The notes: generated from the sequence alone by a model not told the origin. A stretch of 64,000 bases of DNA from Pseudomonas sp. 8O (GCF_902506495.1 NZ_LR733264.1:248001-312000), one strand, 5' to 3'. Positions 51,308-60,598 are shown, numbered from the stretch's first letter. Translations and numbers: made by a program.

Positions 51308-53398
51308 ATGTCCGTTTTCTTCGTTTCGGGCGCTGTTTCCGTGCGCCCTCGTTTTCCCCTTTCCGCCTTGGCTGTCGCTTGCGGCCTGTGTTCCATCACG
51401 GCCCTGCAGGCTGCCGAGGAGCCTGTGCACGAACTGCCGCCCAGCGTGATCACGGCGATCCAGCAAAGCTCGCCGCTGACCGTTGTGGCCGATCCCAAGG
51501 ACCCGCGTCAGCCGGTGCCGGCCAGCGATGCGGCGGATTATCTGAAGACCATTCCCGGTTTCTCCGCGATCCGCAGCGGCGGCAGCAACAGCGATCCGGT
51601 GCTGCGCGGCCTGTTCGGCTCGCGTCTGCTGCTGCTCACCGATGGCGGGCAGATGATCGGCGCCTGCCCGGGCAGGATGGACGCGCCCAGTTCCTACATT
51701 TCGCCGGAAACCTACGATCTGCTGACCGTCACCAAGGGTCCGCAAACCGTGATCTGGGGCCCGGGCGCTTCGGCTGGGGTGGTGCGCTTCGACCGCGAGC
51801 CGGAACGTTTCGGTGAGCTGGGCACGCGGCTGCATGCCAGTGTGCTGGCCGGCTCCAATGGCCGCTTCGACCGCCTGATCGATGGCGCCGTCGGCAGCGA
51901 TCAGGGCTACCTGCGGGTGATGGGCAACCGCTCGCAGTCGGACGATTACGACAACGGTGACGGCGACACCATCGCCTCGCGCTGGGACAAGTGGAACGGC
52001 GACGTGGCCCTGGGCTGGACGCCGGATGCCGATACCCTGATCGAGCTCAGCGCCGGCCGTGGCGATGGCGAGGCGCGCTACGGCGGTCGTGGCATGGATG
52101 GCACCCAGTTCAAGCGCGAAAGCCTCGGCCTGCGCATCGAGCGCAGCAACCTCGGCGGTGTGCTGGATAAGGTCGAGGCCAAGGTCTACTACAACTACGC
52201 CGACCACATCATGGACAACTTCCGTCTGCGCGCGCCGGACCCGAGCAGCATGATGGCCGGGCCGATGGCGGCGCAGGTCGACCGTCGCACCCTGGGCGCA
52301 CGGCTGGCCGCGACCTGGAAGTGGGACGACGTCGAGCTGATCACCGGCGTCGATGCGCAGCGCAGTGAGCACCGCCAGCGCAGCTCCAGCGGCGGCATGA
52401 TGGGCATGCCCTATGTCGACGCCGATCGCTTCCCCTGGGAAAAGGACGCGCTGATGCACAACTATGGCGTGTTCGCCGAAGCCACCTGGCGCCTGGCCGA
52501 ACGTGATCGGCTGATCTCCGGCGCACGCCTTGATCGTGCTTCGGCCAAGGACTACCGGCAGAACTTCAGCAACATGATGGGCATGACCACGGCCAACCCG
52601 ACGGCGGGCGAGACCCGTGCCGATACCCTGCCCAGTGGTTTCGTGCGCTACGAGCACGACCTGTCCGCCTCGCCGACCACCGTCTATGCCGGCATCGGCC
52701 ACGTGCAGCGCTTCCCCGATTACTGGGAGCTGTTCTCCGCCGGCCTCAACGGCCCGGCCGGCGCGGACAACGCCTTCGCTGGCATCGAGCCGGAGAAGAC
52801 CACCCAGCTCGATATCGGCATCCAGTATCAGGACGACAAGCTGCAGGCCTGGGCCTCCGCCTATGCCGGGCAGATCCGCGACTACATCCTGTTCGACTAC
52901 CGTGGCATGAGCACCCAGGCCGACAACGTCGATGCGCGCATCATGGGCGGCGAGTTGGGTGTGGCTTACGCCTTCGATTCCAACTGGACGGCCGACGCGA
53001 CCCTGGCCTACGCCTGGGGCAAGAACAGCTCTGACGGCGAAGCACTGCCGCAGATGCCGCCGCTGGAAGCGCGCCTGGGTCTGACCTACCAGCGTGACGA
53101 CTGGAGCGTCGGTGCGCTGTGGCGTGTGGTCGACGGCCAGGGCCGCATCGCCGAAGGGCGCGGCAACGTGGTGGGGCAGGACTTCGGCGACAGCGCCGGC
53201 TTCGGCGTGCTCTCGCTCAATGGCGCCTACCGCGTCAGCCAGCAGGTCAAGCTCAGCGCCGGTGTGGATAACCTGCTCGACAAGCGCTACGCCGAGCACC
53301 TCAACCTGGCTGGCGATGCTGGTTTCGGCTTCCCGGCCGAAACCCGTATCGATGAGCCGGGCCGCACCCTCTGGGCCAAGGTCGATTTCGACTTCTAA
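51308..53398 (+). CDS. oprC: TonB-dependent copper receptor (OprC/NosA family)
   Basis: 696 aa. Signal peptide at about 1-36 (ALAVACGLCSITALQAAE). The plug is diagnostic of the copper-receptor family: DYLKTIPGFSAIRSGGSNSD, VLRGLFGSRLLLLTDGGQMI, ACPGRMDAPSSYISPETYD, VTKGPQTVIWGPGASAGVV. Met/Cys-rich segments (NMMGMTTAN, GGMMGMPYVDAD, SSMMAGPMAAQ) are suitable for Cu(I)/Cu(II). The barrel ends in LWAKVDFDF with terminal Phe. It imports copper across the outer membrane, with the PCu(A)C chaperone just upstream. Confidence 0.94.
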   Translation: MSVFFVSGAVSVRPRFPLSALAVACGLCSITALQAAEEPVHELPPSVITAIQQSSPLTVVADPKDPRQPVPASDAADYLKTIPGFSAIRSGGSNSDPVLRGLFGSRLLLLTDGGQMIGACPGRMDAPSSYISPETYDLLTVTKGPQTVIWGPGASAGVVRFDREPERFGELGTRLHASVLAGSNGRFDRLIDGAVGSDQGYLRVMGNRSQSDDYDNGDGDTIASRWDKWNGDVALGWTPDADTLIELSAGRGDGEARYGGRGMDGTQFKRESLGLRIERSNLGGVLDKVEAKVYYNYADHIMDNFRLRAPDPSSMMAGPMAAQVDRRTLGARLAATWKWDDVELITGVDAQRSEHRQRSSSGGMMGMPYVDADRFPWEKDALMHNYGVFAEATWRLAERDRLISGARLDRASAKDYRQNFSNMMGMTTANPTAGETRADTLPSGFVRYEHDLSASPTTVYAGIGHVQRFPDYWELFSAGLNGPAGADNAFAGIEPEKTTQLDIGIQYQDDKLQAWASAYAGQIRDYILFDYRGMSTQADNVDARIMGGELGVAYAFDSNWTADATLAYAWGKNSSDGEALPQMPPLEARLGLTYQRDDWSVGALWRVVDGQGRIAEGRGNVVGQDFGDSAGFGVLSLNGAYRVSQQVKLSAGVDNLLDKRYAEHLNLAGDAGFGFPAETRIDEPGRTLWAKVDFDF

Positions 53399-53439
53399 GC
53401 CTTCGCTAGTCCGGCGCTACGAACCGTAGCGATCCTCTC

Positions 53440-53504
53440 GTAGGAGCCCGCAAGCGGGCGGTTGGCGCTTGCACAATGCGGATCGCCCGCAAGCGGGCTC
53501 CTAC
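53440..53504. repeat. REP pair (type A)
   Basis: GTAGGAGCCCGCAAGCGGGC and ATCGCCCGCAAGCGGGCTCC-TAC as inverted units, 21 bases apart. The first half carries an inverted core (CAAG in place of CTTG). Placed after the copper-receptor stop; may end that transcript. Confidence 0.85.
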
Positions 53505-53531
53505 GTTTGGCCGGGCACGGCGCCCACCTTT

Positions 53532-53552
53532 CCCGGATTGCATCCGGGCTAC
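53532..53552. repeat. single type B repeat half
   Basis: CCCGGATTGCATCCGGGCTAC, one half of the unit paired at 9409-9468. The 244-base gap 53399-53642 otherwise shows only the type A pair and a plain leader before the PepSY gene. Confidence 0.75.
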
Positions 53553-53642
53553 TATTTTGCGTGGGCTAATAGAGTCTTAAGGTTCAGGCGCCAGAGTAGT
53601 CCCCGCAGACACACTTTCCCCTGCATCGAAGAGGACTCCACC

Positions 53643-53909
53643 ATGCGTAAACTGCTTCTGCTGTCCCTGGCTCTGGCCAGCCCGCTGACCTTCGCCGCCA
53701 CCGAATGCACCACCGCCGACAAGGCTCAGTGGCAGGATCAGGACAAGTTCCAGGCCGACCTCAAGGCTCAGGGCTACGAGATCAACAAGTTCAAGGTAAC
53801 TGACGGCGACTGCTACGAAATCTACGGTTTCAACAAGGACGGCAAGAAGGTCGAGATCTACTTTGACCCGGTCAGCGGTAACGCCGTCAAGAGTGACGTG
53901 GAAAGCTGA
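53643..53909 (+). CDS. periplasmic PepSY-domain protein
   Basis: 88 aa from ATG 53643. Signal peptide MRKLLLLSLALASPLTFAAT, then a single PepSY domain: LKAQGYEINKFKVTDGDCYE, YGFNKDGKKVEIYFDPVSGN. A Cys pair (ECTTADK, DGDCYEI) could form a disulfide. It overlaps the cytochrome b561 gene by one base. Such pairs (PepSY + b-type cytochrome) are common in Pseudomonas, sometimes under a two-component system; none is seen here. Confidence 0.88.
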   Translation: MRKLLLLSLALASPLTFAATECTTADKAQWQDQDKFQADLKAQGYEINKFKVTDGDCYEIYGFNKDGKKVEIYFDPVSGNAVKSDVES

Positions 53910-54445
53910 TGAGCGCACCGACCACGCGCTTGTGGGACCCAGTGGTGCGCTTGTTCCACTGGTCCTTGGCCGGCGCTTTCCTGGCCAACTACTTCTTCAC
54001 CGAAGAGGGTGAGGACTGGCATCGCTGGCTCGGCTATTACGCCGTGGCCTGGCTGGCGATTCGCCTGGTGTGGGGTTTCGTCGGTACGCCGGCGGCGCGC
54101 TGGGCGGATTTCTGGCCCAGCCGTGCGCGTTTGAGCGAGCACCTGCGCGCACTGGTTTCCGGGCAGCCGTATCACCGCCTGGGGCATTCGCCGCTGGGCG
54201 CACTGGTGATGCTCCTGATGATGACGCTGATGCTCGGTCTGGGTGTGACCGGCTTTCTGATGGAGGAGGTCGATTACTTCTGGGGCGCGGACCTGCCGCT
54301 GGAAATCCATGAATTCTGTGCCAACGGTCTGATGGCGCTGGTCGGCCTGCATATCGCCGCGGCCCTGTTCGAGAGCTATCGGCTGCGCGAGAACCTGCCG
54401 CTGTCGATGGTGACCGGCAAGCGGCGCAAGCTGGAACAGCACTGA
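53909..54445 (+). CDS. cytochrome b561-family membrane protein
   Basis: 178 aa. Four membrane helices with candidate heme-ligand His: VVRLFHWSLAGAFLANYFF, DWHRWLGYYAVAWLAIRLVW, HSPLGALVMLLMMTLMLG and HEFCANGLMALVGLHIAAAL. These match the diheme b-type cytochrome of the Ni/Fe-hydrogenase/b561 group. It shuttles electrons from quinones to a periplasmic partner, presumably the PepSY protein or another periplasmic acceptor. The ATG overlaps the previous TGA. Confidence 0.88.
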   Translation: MSAPTTRLWDPVVRLFHWSLAGAFLANYFFTEEGEDWHRWLGYYAVAWLAIRLVWGFVGTPAARWADFWPSRARLSEHLRALVSGQPYHRLGHSPLGALVMLLMMTLMLGLGVTGFLMEEVDYFWGADLPLEIHEFCANGLMALVGLHIAAALFESYRLRENLPLSMVTGKRRKLEQH

Positions 54446-54476
54446 GGCATCGCGGATTTGCCCTTCGTTCAAAAGC

Positions 54477-54536
54477 ATCGCCCGCAAGCGGGCTCCTACA
54501 GGTTCGCGGTGTTGTAGGAGCCCGCTTGCGGGCGAT
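54477..54536. repeat. REP pair (type A), divergent orientation
   Basis: ATCGCCCGCAAGCGGGCTCC-TAC at 54477-54499 and GTAGGAGCCCGCTTGCGGGC-GAT at 54514-54536: the opposite order of arms to the 7486 pair, so both orientations occur. It lies between the convergent cytochrome and deaminase genes, where it can act as a shared end hairpin. Confidence 0.9.
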
Positions 54537-54552
54537 CAGTGCTGCCGTCGAT

Positions 54553-55515
<963 letters not shown>

Positions 55516-55544
55516 TCAGGCTTGGGTAGGGTAGAAGTTTAACC

Positions 55545-55820
55545 CTTTGATCGTTCCCACGCTCCGCGTGGGAATGCCCTTGCAGACGCTCCGCGTCTGA
55601 GGGACGCAGAGCGTCCCGGGCTGGTCTCCCACGCCGGAGCGTGGGAGCCATCATCCTCCCTACGCTTCCTCGCGCCGATAGGCATTTATCGTTCCCACGC
55701 TCCGCGTGGGAATGCCCTTGCAGATGCTCTGCGTCTGAGGGACGCAGAGCGTCCCGGGTTGGTCTCCCACGCCGGAGCGTGGGAGCCATCATCCGCCCTA
55801 CGCTTCCTCACGCCGATAGG
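55545..55820. repeat. 138-bp tandem duplication that includes a gene 3' end
   Basis: Two units, 55551-55682 and 55689-55820, are about 95% identical with a period of 138. Each contains TTCCCACGCTCCGCGTGGGA (palindrome), GACGCTCCGCGTC, GGGACGCAGAGCGTCCC and CTCCCACGCCGGAGCGTGGGAG hairpins. The right end of the second unit is the last eight codons and stop of the 2OG oxygenase gene; the first unit carries a non-functional copy of those codons (AYRREEA-stop, minus strand). It fills the 297-base gap before the deaminase. Confidence 0.93.
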
Positions 55821-56757
55821 CGTAGGTGTCGGCGAAGCGCGACAGCAGGTACGCGGCGCTGGTCACCGGCGAATACTTGGCCGGATTGTCCGTGCTGGAA
55901 CAGTTCGGCAGGCAGTCGATCAGCGTATCGGGATGCGGTTCGGCGAAGAACGGCATGGAGTAGCGATCTACCCCTAGCGGGCTGATCACCCGATGCGGCG
56001 TGGAGGTGTAACGGTCGTTGCTCCAGCGGGCCATCATGTCGCCGATGTTGACCACGAAGCTGCCGGCAATCGGCGGCGCGTCGATCCACTCGCCTTCGCG
56101 CGCGCGCACCTGCAGGCCACCGGCATCGTCCTGGTAGAGCAGGGTGATGCAGCCGTAGTCGGTATGCGCGCCGGCGCCTTGCTGGGAGGCCGAGCTGGCG
56201 GTGTGGCGCGGTGGATAGTGGATCAGGCGCAACACGCTGATCGGCTCATGGAAGCGCGCGTCGAAGAAGTCGTGCTCGATGTCCAGCGCCATGGCCATGG
56301 CGCGCAGCAGGGTCTTGGCCAGCTCGTGCATGTCGGCGTAATGCTGTTCCATCAGCGCAGCCCAGCCGGGTATGTCCGGGTGGCGATTCGGCCCGCGCAG
56401 AGGTTTGCCGGCCAGCACCTCGGGGTGATCGGCGGGCATGTGGAAACCCATGTCGAAGGTTTCCTTGAGGTCGCTCGGCTTGCTTGGGTCGAGCTGCTCG
56501 GTGGCAATCGCCCCGTAGCCACGGTGGTGGGTGGTCTGGGTGATATCGATCTTGAGTTTTTCCTCGGCGGGCAGGGCGAAGAAGCGCTTTGCTGCACCGA
56601 GCAGGGCGTCGATGCGCTCGCTGCCGATGGGGTGGCCGACGATGTAGAAGAAGCCCCAGTCGCGGCAGGCGCGGTCGATCTGCTCGGCCACGGCGGGCCA
56701 GGCCGAGGCGTCGTCGGCGTAGAGAGGGGCGATGTCGATGATGGGGAGGCTGTTCAT
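55798..56757 (-). CDS. isopenicillin-N-synthase-like 2OG-Fe(II) oxygenase
   Basis: 319 aa from the ATG at 56755-56757, with a GGAG site. Begins MNSLPIIDIAPLYADDASAW, then RDWGFFYIVGHPIGSERI (N-terminal DIOX_N). The iron triad is visible: HTDYGCITLLYQDDAGGLQV (His and Asp) and STPHRVISPLGVDRYSMPFF (His plus Arg-x-Ser for 2-oxoglutarate). Its place between the purine binding protein and the deaminase suggests it hydroxylates or demethylates a purine, in the manner of xanthine hydroxylases, but the substrate is not determined. Confidence 0.85.
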   Translation of the reverse strand: MNSLPIIDIAPLYADDASAWPAVAEQIDRACRDWGFFYIVGHPIGSERIDALLGAAKRFFALPAEEKLKIDITQTTHHRGYGAIATEQLDPSKPSDLKETFDMGFHMPADHPEVLAGKPLRGPNRHPDIPGWAALMEQHYADMHELAKTLLRAMAMALDIEHDFFDARFHEPISVLRLIHYPPRHTASSASQQGAGAHTDYGCITLLYQDDAGGLQVRAREGEWIDAPPIAGSFVVNIGDMMARWSNDRYTSTPHRVISPLGVDRYSMPFFAEPHPDTLIDCLPNCSSTDNPAKYSPVTSAAYLLSRFADTYAYRREEA

Positions 56758-56804
56758 AAAAGCTCCGGGGTGTTGCTGCGAGTCTTCTCGTACCCAGGGC
56801 AGCG

Positions 56805-56831
56805 AAAAAGGACGCTTCTGGTGAAGCGTCC
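56805..56831 (-). terminator. rho-independent terminator after the purine-binding protein gene
   Basis: On the minus strand GGACGCTTC, 4-base loop, GAAGCGTCC, followed by TTTTT. It lies 75 bases past the BMP gene stop and before the oxygenase start, so the oxygenase and deaminase may be read at lower level or from their own promoter. Confidence 0.85.
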
Positions 56832-56904
56832 CCTTGATGCGGTTCTGCCAATGGCAGGGACGGCATCGGTAGTTGCCGGGTGGCGGGTTGCACCCGCCAG
56901 CCAC

Positions 56905-57987
56905 TTACTTCGGTATTTCGGCCTTCACGTTTTCCACGTAGTAGTTCATCGAGGCCAGTTCTGCGTTGGTCGCGCTCACGCCTTCGGCGATGCGCACCGC
57001 GCCGCTCTGATCCTTGATCGGGCCGGTGAAGGGGTGGAACTTGCCGCTGCGAATGTCGGCGATGATCTGCTCGGCCTCGCTCTTCACATCAGCCGGCACC
57101 AGGTCGCTGATCGGCAGTTCGATTGTGTCTTCTGCCAGGCCGCCCCAGAAATCTTCGGATTTCCAGGTACCGTCGATCACCGCCTGGGTGGATTTCACGT
57201 AGTGCGGGCCCCAGTCGTTGACGATCGAAGTGAGCACGGCTTTCGGCCCGAAGTGGGCCATGTCCGAGGCGTAGCCGACGGAGTAGATGCCACGGCGCTC
57301 GGCGGTCTGGATCGGTGCAGGGCTGTCGGTGTGCTGGAACATGACGTCCACGCCTTGATCGATCAGCGCGTTGGCAGCGTCGGATTCCTTGCCCGGATCG
57401 AACCAGGTGTTGACCCACACCACCTTGATCTCGGTGCCCGGGTTGTACTTGTCCAGCGCCAACTGGATGGCGTTGATGTCGCGGATTACCTCGGGGATCG
57501 GGAAGGAGGCGACGTAGCCGACCTTCTTGGTCTTGGTCATCTTCGCTGCGAGGAAGCCGCCGACGTAGCGACCTTCATAAGAGCGCGACAGGTAGGTACC
57601 GACGTTCTTGTCCTGCTTGTAGCCGGTGGCGTGCTCGAAGGTGACCTTGGGAAATTGCTTGGCCACCTTGATGGTCGGGTTCATGTAGCCGAAGGAGGTG
57701 GTGAAGATCAGGTCGAAACCGCCCTTGGCCATGTTGCGGATCACCCGCTCGGCGTCGGCACCTTCCGGCACGTTCTCGACGAAGCTGGTGGTGACCTTGT
57801 CGCCCATTTCCTTGATCAGCATTTGCCGGCCCTGTTCATGCTGGTAGGTCCAGCCGTGGTCGCCGATGGGGCCGATGTAGACGAAGCCGACCTTCAGCGG
57901 ATCGGCGGCGGAGGCGCTGAGCATGGCGCCAAAGCCCAGGGCGGCGACGAGGGTGCGCAGCAGCGGTTTCTTGCTCTTCTTGTGCAT
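56905..57987 (-). CDS. BMP-family (PnrA-like) nucleoside/purine-binding protein
   Basis: 360 aa from the ATG at 57985-57987. Signal segment LLRTLVAALGFGAMLSASAA, then ADPLKVGFVYIGPIGDHGWT, IRNMAKGGFDLIFTTSFGYM and KFPKVTFEHATGYKQ-like residues of the BMP family. HTDSPAPIQTAERRGIYSVG is the purine/ribose pocket. It delivers purines or nucleosides to the ABC transporter encoded at 61188-64000. The transporter genes are separated from it by the deaminase and by an insertion. Confidence 0.92.
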   Translation of the reverse strand: MHKKSKKPLLRTLVAALGFGAMLSASAADPLKVGFVYIGPIGDHGWTYQHEQGRQMLIKEMGDKVTTSFVENVPEGADAERVIRNMAKGGFDLIFTTSFGYMNPTIKVAKQFPKVTFEHATGYKQDKNVGTYLSRSYEGRYVGGFLAAKMTKTKKVGYVASFPIPEVIRDINAIQLALDKYNPGTEIKVVWVNTWFDPGKESDAANALIDQGVDVMFQHTDSPAPIQTAERRGIYSVGYASDMAHFGPKAVLTSIVNDWGPHYVKSTQAVIDGTWKSEDFWGGLAEDTIELPISDLVPADVKSEAEQIIADIRSGKFHPFTGPIKDQSGAVRIAEGVSATNAELASMNYYVENVKAEIPK

Positions 57988-58180
57988 GGTGGGTGCAGCT
58001 CCAGTCTTGGTGTTGGGGTGGCCGTTGGTTGGCTGATCCCTTGACTGCAAAAAGCTGACCAAAAGGACAGATAGCCGTACTGAAAGCCTTTGTGGGCAAG
58101 AGCGGAGAATGGTGTGGAGCGCTATTGGTGCGATGGGCGTGCAGATGCTGCGTTGTGGTGCGATTGCCCTGCTGCAAACC

Positions 58181-58206
58181 TTAGGGTGCCGCACGGCGCA
58201 CCCTAC
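58181..58206. repeat. short type E palindrome
   Basis: TTAGGGTGC-CGCACG-GCGCACCCTACG, an abbreviated copy of the hairpin seen at 33072 and 33532. It adjoins the 3' end of the 8-oxoguanine deaminase gene. The rest of 57988-58215 shows no further structure. Confidence 0.7.
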
Positions 58207-58215
58207 GGTTCGGGA

Positions 58216-59571
58216 TCAGGCGTTGACCAACTGCTTCGCTGCCTGGCGGTGATCGGCGATCAGCTGCGCCACGTCCAGCCCCTCGATCTGCCCATCGATG
58301 ACGCGCCAGGTGCCGCCGATCATCATCCGGTCGGCACGGTCGGCGCCGCACAGCAGCAGCGCGGAGAGCGGATCGTGGCTGCCGGAGAAACGCAGCTCAT
58401 CGAGCCTGAACAGCGCCAGGTCGGCCTGCTTGTCCACCGCCAGCTCGCCGATATCGCTGCGGCCCAGCAGCTTCGCCGAACCCTTGCTGGCCCAACCAAG
58501 CACGCGTTGCGGGGTGATCTGTTCGGCGCCGTAGCGCAGGCGCTGGATGTACAGCGCCTGGCGCGCTTCGAGGATCATGTTCGAGGCATCGTTGGAGGCC
58601 GAGCCGTCGACACCCAGGCCCAGCGGCGCACCGGCGGCTTCCAGCTCGACACTGGGGCAGATGCCTGAGGCCAGGCGCATGTTGGAGCTGGGGCAATGGC
58701 AGATGCCGGTGCCGGCAGCGCCCAGGCGGGCGATTTCGTCGGGGTTGAAGTGGATGCCGTGGGCCAGCCAGGTGCGCGGACCGAGCCAGCCGACGCTGTC
58801 CAGATAATCCACCGTGCGCAGGCCGAAGCGTTGCAGGCAGAAGTCCTCCTCGTCGAGGGTTTCGGCCAGGTGGGTGTGCAGGCGCACGTCCAGTTCGTCG
58901 GCCAGTTGGGCGCTTTGGCGCATGATGTCCTGGGTCACCGAGAAGGGCGAGCAGGGCGCCAGGGCGATCTGGATCTGCGCGCCGTCGCCGCGCTGGTGGT
59001 ACTGGCCGATCAGGCGCTGGCTGTCGGCCAGGATCACCTCGCCCTGCTGCACCGTCTGTTGCGGCGGCAGGCCCCCGTCGGCTTCGCCCAGGCTCATGGA
59101 ACCACGGGTGAGCATGGCGCGCATGCCCAGTTCGCGCACTGCCTCGACCTGCACATCGATGGCATTCTCCAGGCCGCCGGGGAACAGATAATGGTGATCG
59201 GCAGCCGTGCTGCAGCCGGACAGCAGCAGCTCGGCCAACGCCACCTTGCTGGCCAGGGCGAGTTTCTCCGGTGTGAGGCGCGCCCAGACCGGGTAGAGCG
59301 TCTTCAGCCAGGGGAACAGCGGCTGGTTGACCACCGGCGCCCAGGCGCGAGTGAGGGTCTGGTAGAAGTGATGGTGCGTGTTGACCAGGCCCGGCAGCAC
59401 CACGTGCTCGCGTGCATCGAAGGTTTGGTCGCAGGGTGTTGACGGCTGCTGGCCTTTGCTGAGCACTTCAGCGATGCGGCCATCTTCGATCACCAGGCCG
59501 CCGGTAGCGTCCAGGTCGTTGGCGGTGAAGATGGCGAGAGGGTTCTTGATCCAGATACGGGTAGCTGCCAT
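58216..59571 (-). CDS. 8-oxoguanine deaminase (amidohydrolase)
   Basis: 451 aa of the ATZ/TRZ-type amidohydrolases. LPGLVNTHHHFYQTLTRAWA (metal HxH), RLHTHLAETLDEEDF, WLAHGIHFNPDEIARL, GICHCPSSNMRLASGICPSV and VDGSASNDASNMILEA (metal Asp) are complete. The sequence is of the Pseudomonas 8-oxoguanine-deaminase type rather than classical GuaD; it clears oxidised guanine to urate. Neighbours (purine ABC transporter, BMP protein, adenine deaminase) support purine salvage. Confidence 0.9.
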   Translation of the reverse strand: MAATRIWIKNPLAIFTANDLDATGGLVIEDGRIAEVLSKGQQPSTPCDQTFDAREHVVLPGLVNTHHHFYQTLTRAWAPVVNQPLFPWLKTLYPVWARLTPEKLALASKVALAELLLSGCSTAADHHYLFPGGLENAIDVQVEAVRELGMRAMLTRGSMSLGEADGGLPPQQTVQQGEVILADSQRLIGQYHQRGDGAQIQIALAPCSPFSVTQDIMRQSAQLADELDVRLHTHLAETLDEEDFCLQRFGLRTVDYLDSVGWLGPRTWLAHGIHFNPDEIARLGAAGTGICHCPSSNMRLASGICPSVELEAAGAPLGLGVDGSASNDASNMILEARQALYIQRLRYGAEQITPQRVLGWASKGSAKLLGRSDIGELAVDKQADLALFRLDELRFSGSHDPLSALLLCGADRADRMMIGGTWRVIDGQIEGLDVAQLIADHRQAAKQLVNA

Positions 59572-59697
59572 GAGCAGGCTCCTCTGAGGTTGATGTCAGG
59601 TAAGCCAGCTCAGTGTTGACCCTGTCTGCTGATCCAGGTGCGTCGGAATCGACGTGCGGCGAAGATAACTGACCTCGGGGTCAGCATGCAATGCGCC

Positions 59698-60048
59698 TCA
59701 GGCGCGCAGCGGGCAGGTCGTTGCCAGGCGCTGCTGCAGTTCGCTGCGCAATTGCTGCAATTCACCGATGCGTCGCTCGATCAACGCCAGCTTGTCCTGC
59801 AGCAGTTGGGTCACGGATTGATCCGGGGCGCTGGCCTGCCACAGGCCGCCGACATGCTGACTGATCTCGCCAAGACTGAAACCCAGGCGCTGCGCGGTCT
59901 TGATATAGGTGACCAACTGCACCATCTCGGCGGGGTAGTCTCGGTAGCCGTTGGCAGTGCGCCGCGCGGTGATCAGCCCGCGTTGCTCGTAAAAACGCAG
60001 GGTGTCGCGGCTCACCTCGCAGGCTTCGGCCAGTTCTCCGATACGCAT
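59698..60048 (-). CDS. MerR-family transcriptional regulator
   Basis: 116 aa. N-terminal winged HTH: MRIGELAEACEVSRDTLRFY then EQRGLITARRTANGYRDYPA. The dimer helix follows (LIERRIGELQQLRSELQQRL). The effector end has a single Cys (ATTCPLRA), not the metal-binding pair of CueR, CadR or SoxR, so metal sensing is not obvious. Divergent from the small membrane protein and separated from it by a 19-bp-spacer promoter, its expected target. Confidence 0.9.
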   Translation of the reverse strand: MRIGELAEACEVSRDTLRFYEQRGLITARRTANGYRDYPAEMVQLVTYIKTAQRLGFSLGEISQHVGGLWQASAPDQSVTQLLQDKLALIERRIGELQQLRSELQQRLATTCPLRA

Positions 60049-60068
60049 CGTTATCGCTCGTTGGAGTA

Positions 60069-60099
60069 TTGACCTTGGAGCATACTCCAGGCCTTAGCT
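60069..60099 (+). promoter_or_regulatory. MerR-type promoter with 19-bp spacer and operator dyad
   Basis: -35 TTGACC (60069-60074), 19-bp spacer, -10 TTAGCT (60094-60099). The spacer holds the dyad CTTGGAGCATACTCCAGG, with GGAG/CTCC arms symmetric about the middle. MerR regulators activate exactly such over-long spacers by DNA distortion. It points to the gene at 60132, 32 bases downstream, and lies 20 bases behind the MerR start. Confidence 0.85.
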
Positions 60100-60131
60100 T
60101 GGGTGCTCCTTCGATGACTGGAGCAACACCC

Positions 60132-60530
60132 ATGTGGACCCCCGAACACTATCGCCGCCTGGTGCGGGCCAGCGGCTGGTACGACCTGCTGGTGACCGCG
60201 GCCTTTGTCACGCCCTGGAGCTTCATGGCGCTGCACGGCCTGCTGCAGAGCCTGCATCACGGCCTCGGCCTGCCCGACATGCTGCCGCCCTTCGAGCCGA
60301 TGCATATGCTGATGGCCAACCTGATGGGCTCGATCGTCTGCGTCTGGTCGGTGCTGCGTATTCGTGACCCGCAACTGGTATTCGGCCGCTATGACGCGGC
60401 CGGTCGCCTGTTGTTCTCCACCTGGCAGGTGTACGCATTGATGCAGGGTGCGACGCCGCTGATCGCGATCTTCCTGCTCTTCGAACTGGCCTGGGGCGTG
60501 GCGCAGTTGTGGCCGGTCAGATTGCCGTAA
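60132..60530 (+). CDS. small multi-pass membrane protein, MerR-controlled
   Basis: 132 aa from ATG 60132, GGAG site 9 bases upstream. Three to four membrane segments: YDLLVTAAFVTPWSFMALHG, MLMANLMGSIVCVWSVLRI, VYALMQGATPLIAIFLLFEL and AWGVAQLW. No conserved catalytic motif was recognised; the family is unknown. The strong MerR promoter suggests an inducible stress role. Confidence 0.75.
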   Translation: MWTPEHYRRLVRASGWYDLLVTAAFVTPWSFMALHGLLQSLHHGLGLPDMLPPFEPMHMLMANLMGSIVCVWSVLRIRDPQLVFGRYDAAGRLLFSTWQVYALMQGATPLIAIFLLFELAWGVAQLWPVRLP

Positions 60531-60538
60531 CAAGCTTT

Positions 60539-60598
60539 TCGCGGCTGAGGCCGCTCCTCCGGGGCATGTTGTTTCTGTAGGAGCGGCTTCAGCCGCGA
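60539..60598. repeat. REP pair (type C), left of the RAYT gene
   Basis: TCGCGGCTGAGGCCGCTCCT-CC and GTAGGAGCGGCTTCAGCCGC-GA as inverted 22-bp units 16 bases apart. A matching pair flanks the other side of the RAYT gene at 61118-61177, in the same order. Confidence 0.92.

Noticed and set aside
51296..53299. 667-codon minus-strand frame opposite oprC
   Set aside because: Antisense shadow of an unmistakable copper receptor.
55551..55820. CRISPR-like array of hairpin repeats
   Set aside because: Only two units with 6-base spacing, each made of internal palindromes and a gene end; no spacers and no cas genes.
55993..58044. 683-codon plus-strand frame opposite the oxygenase and BMP genes
   Set aside because: Spans two real minus-strand genes and their intergenic terminator; no domain recognised.
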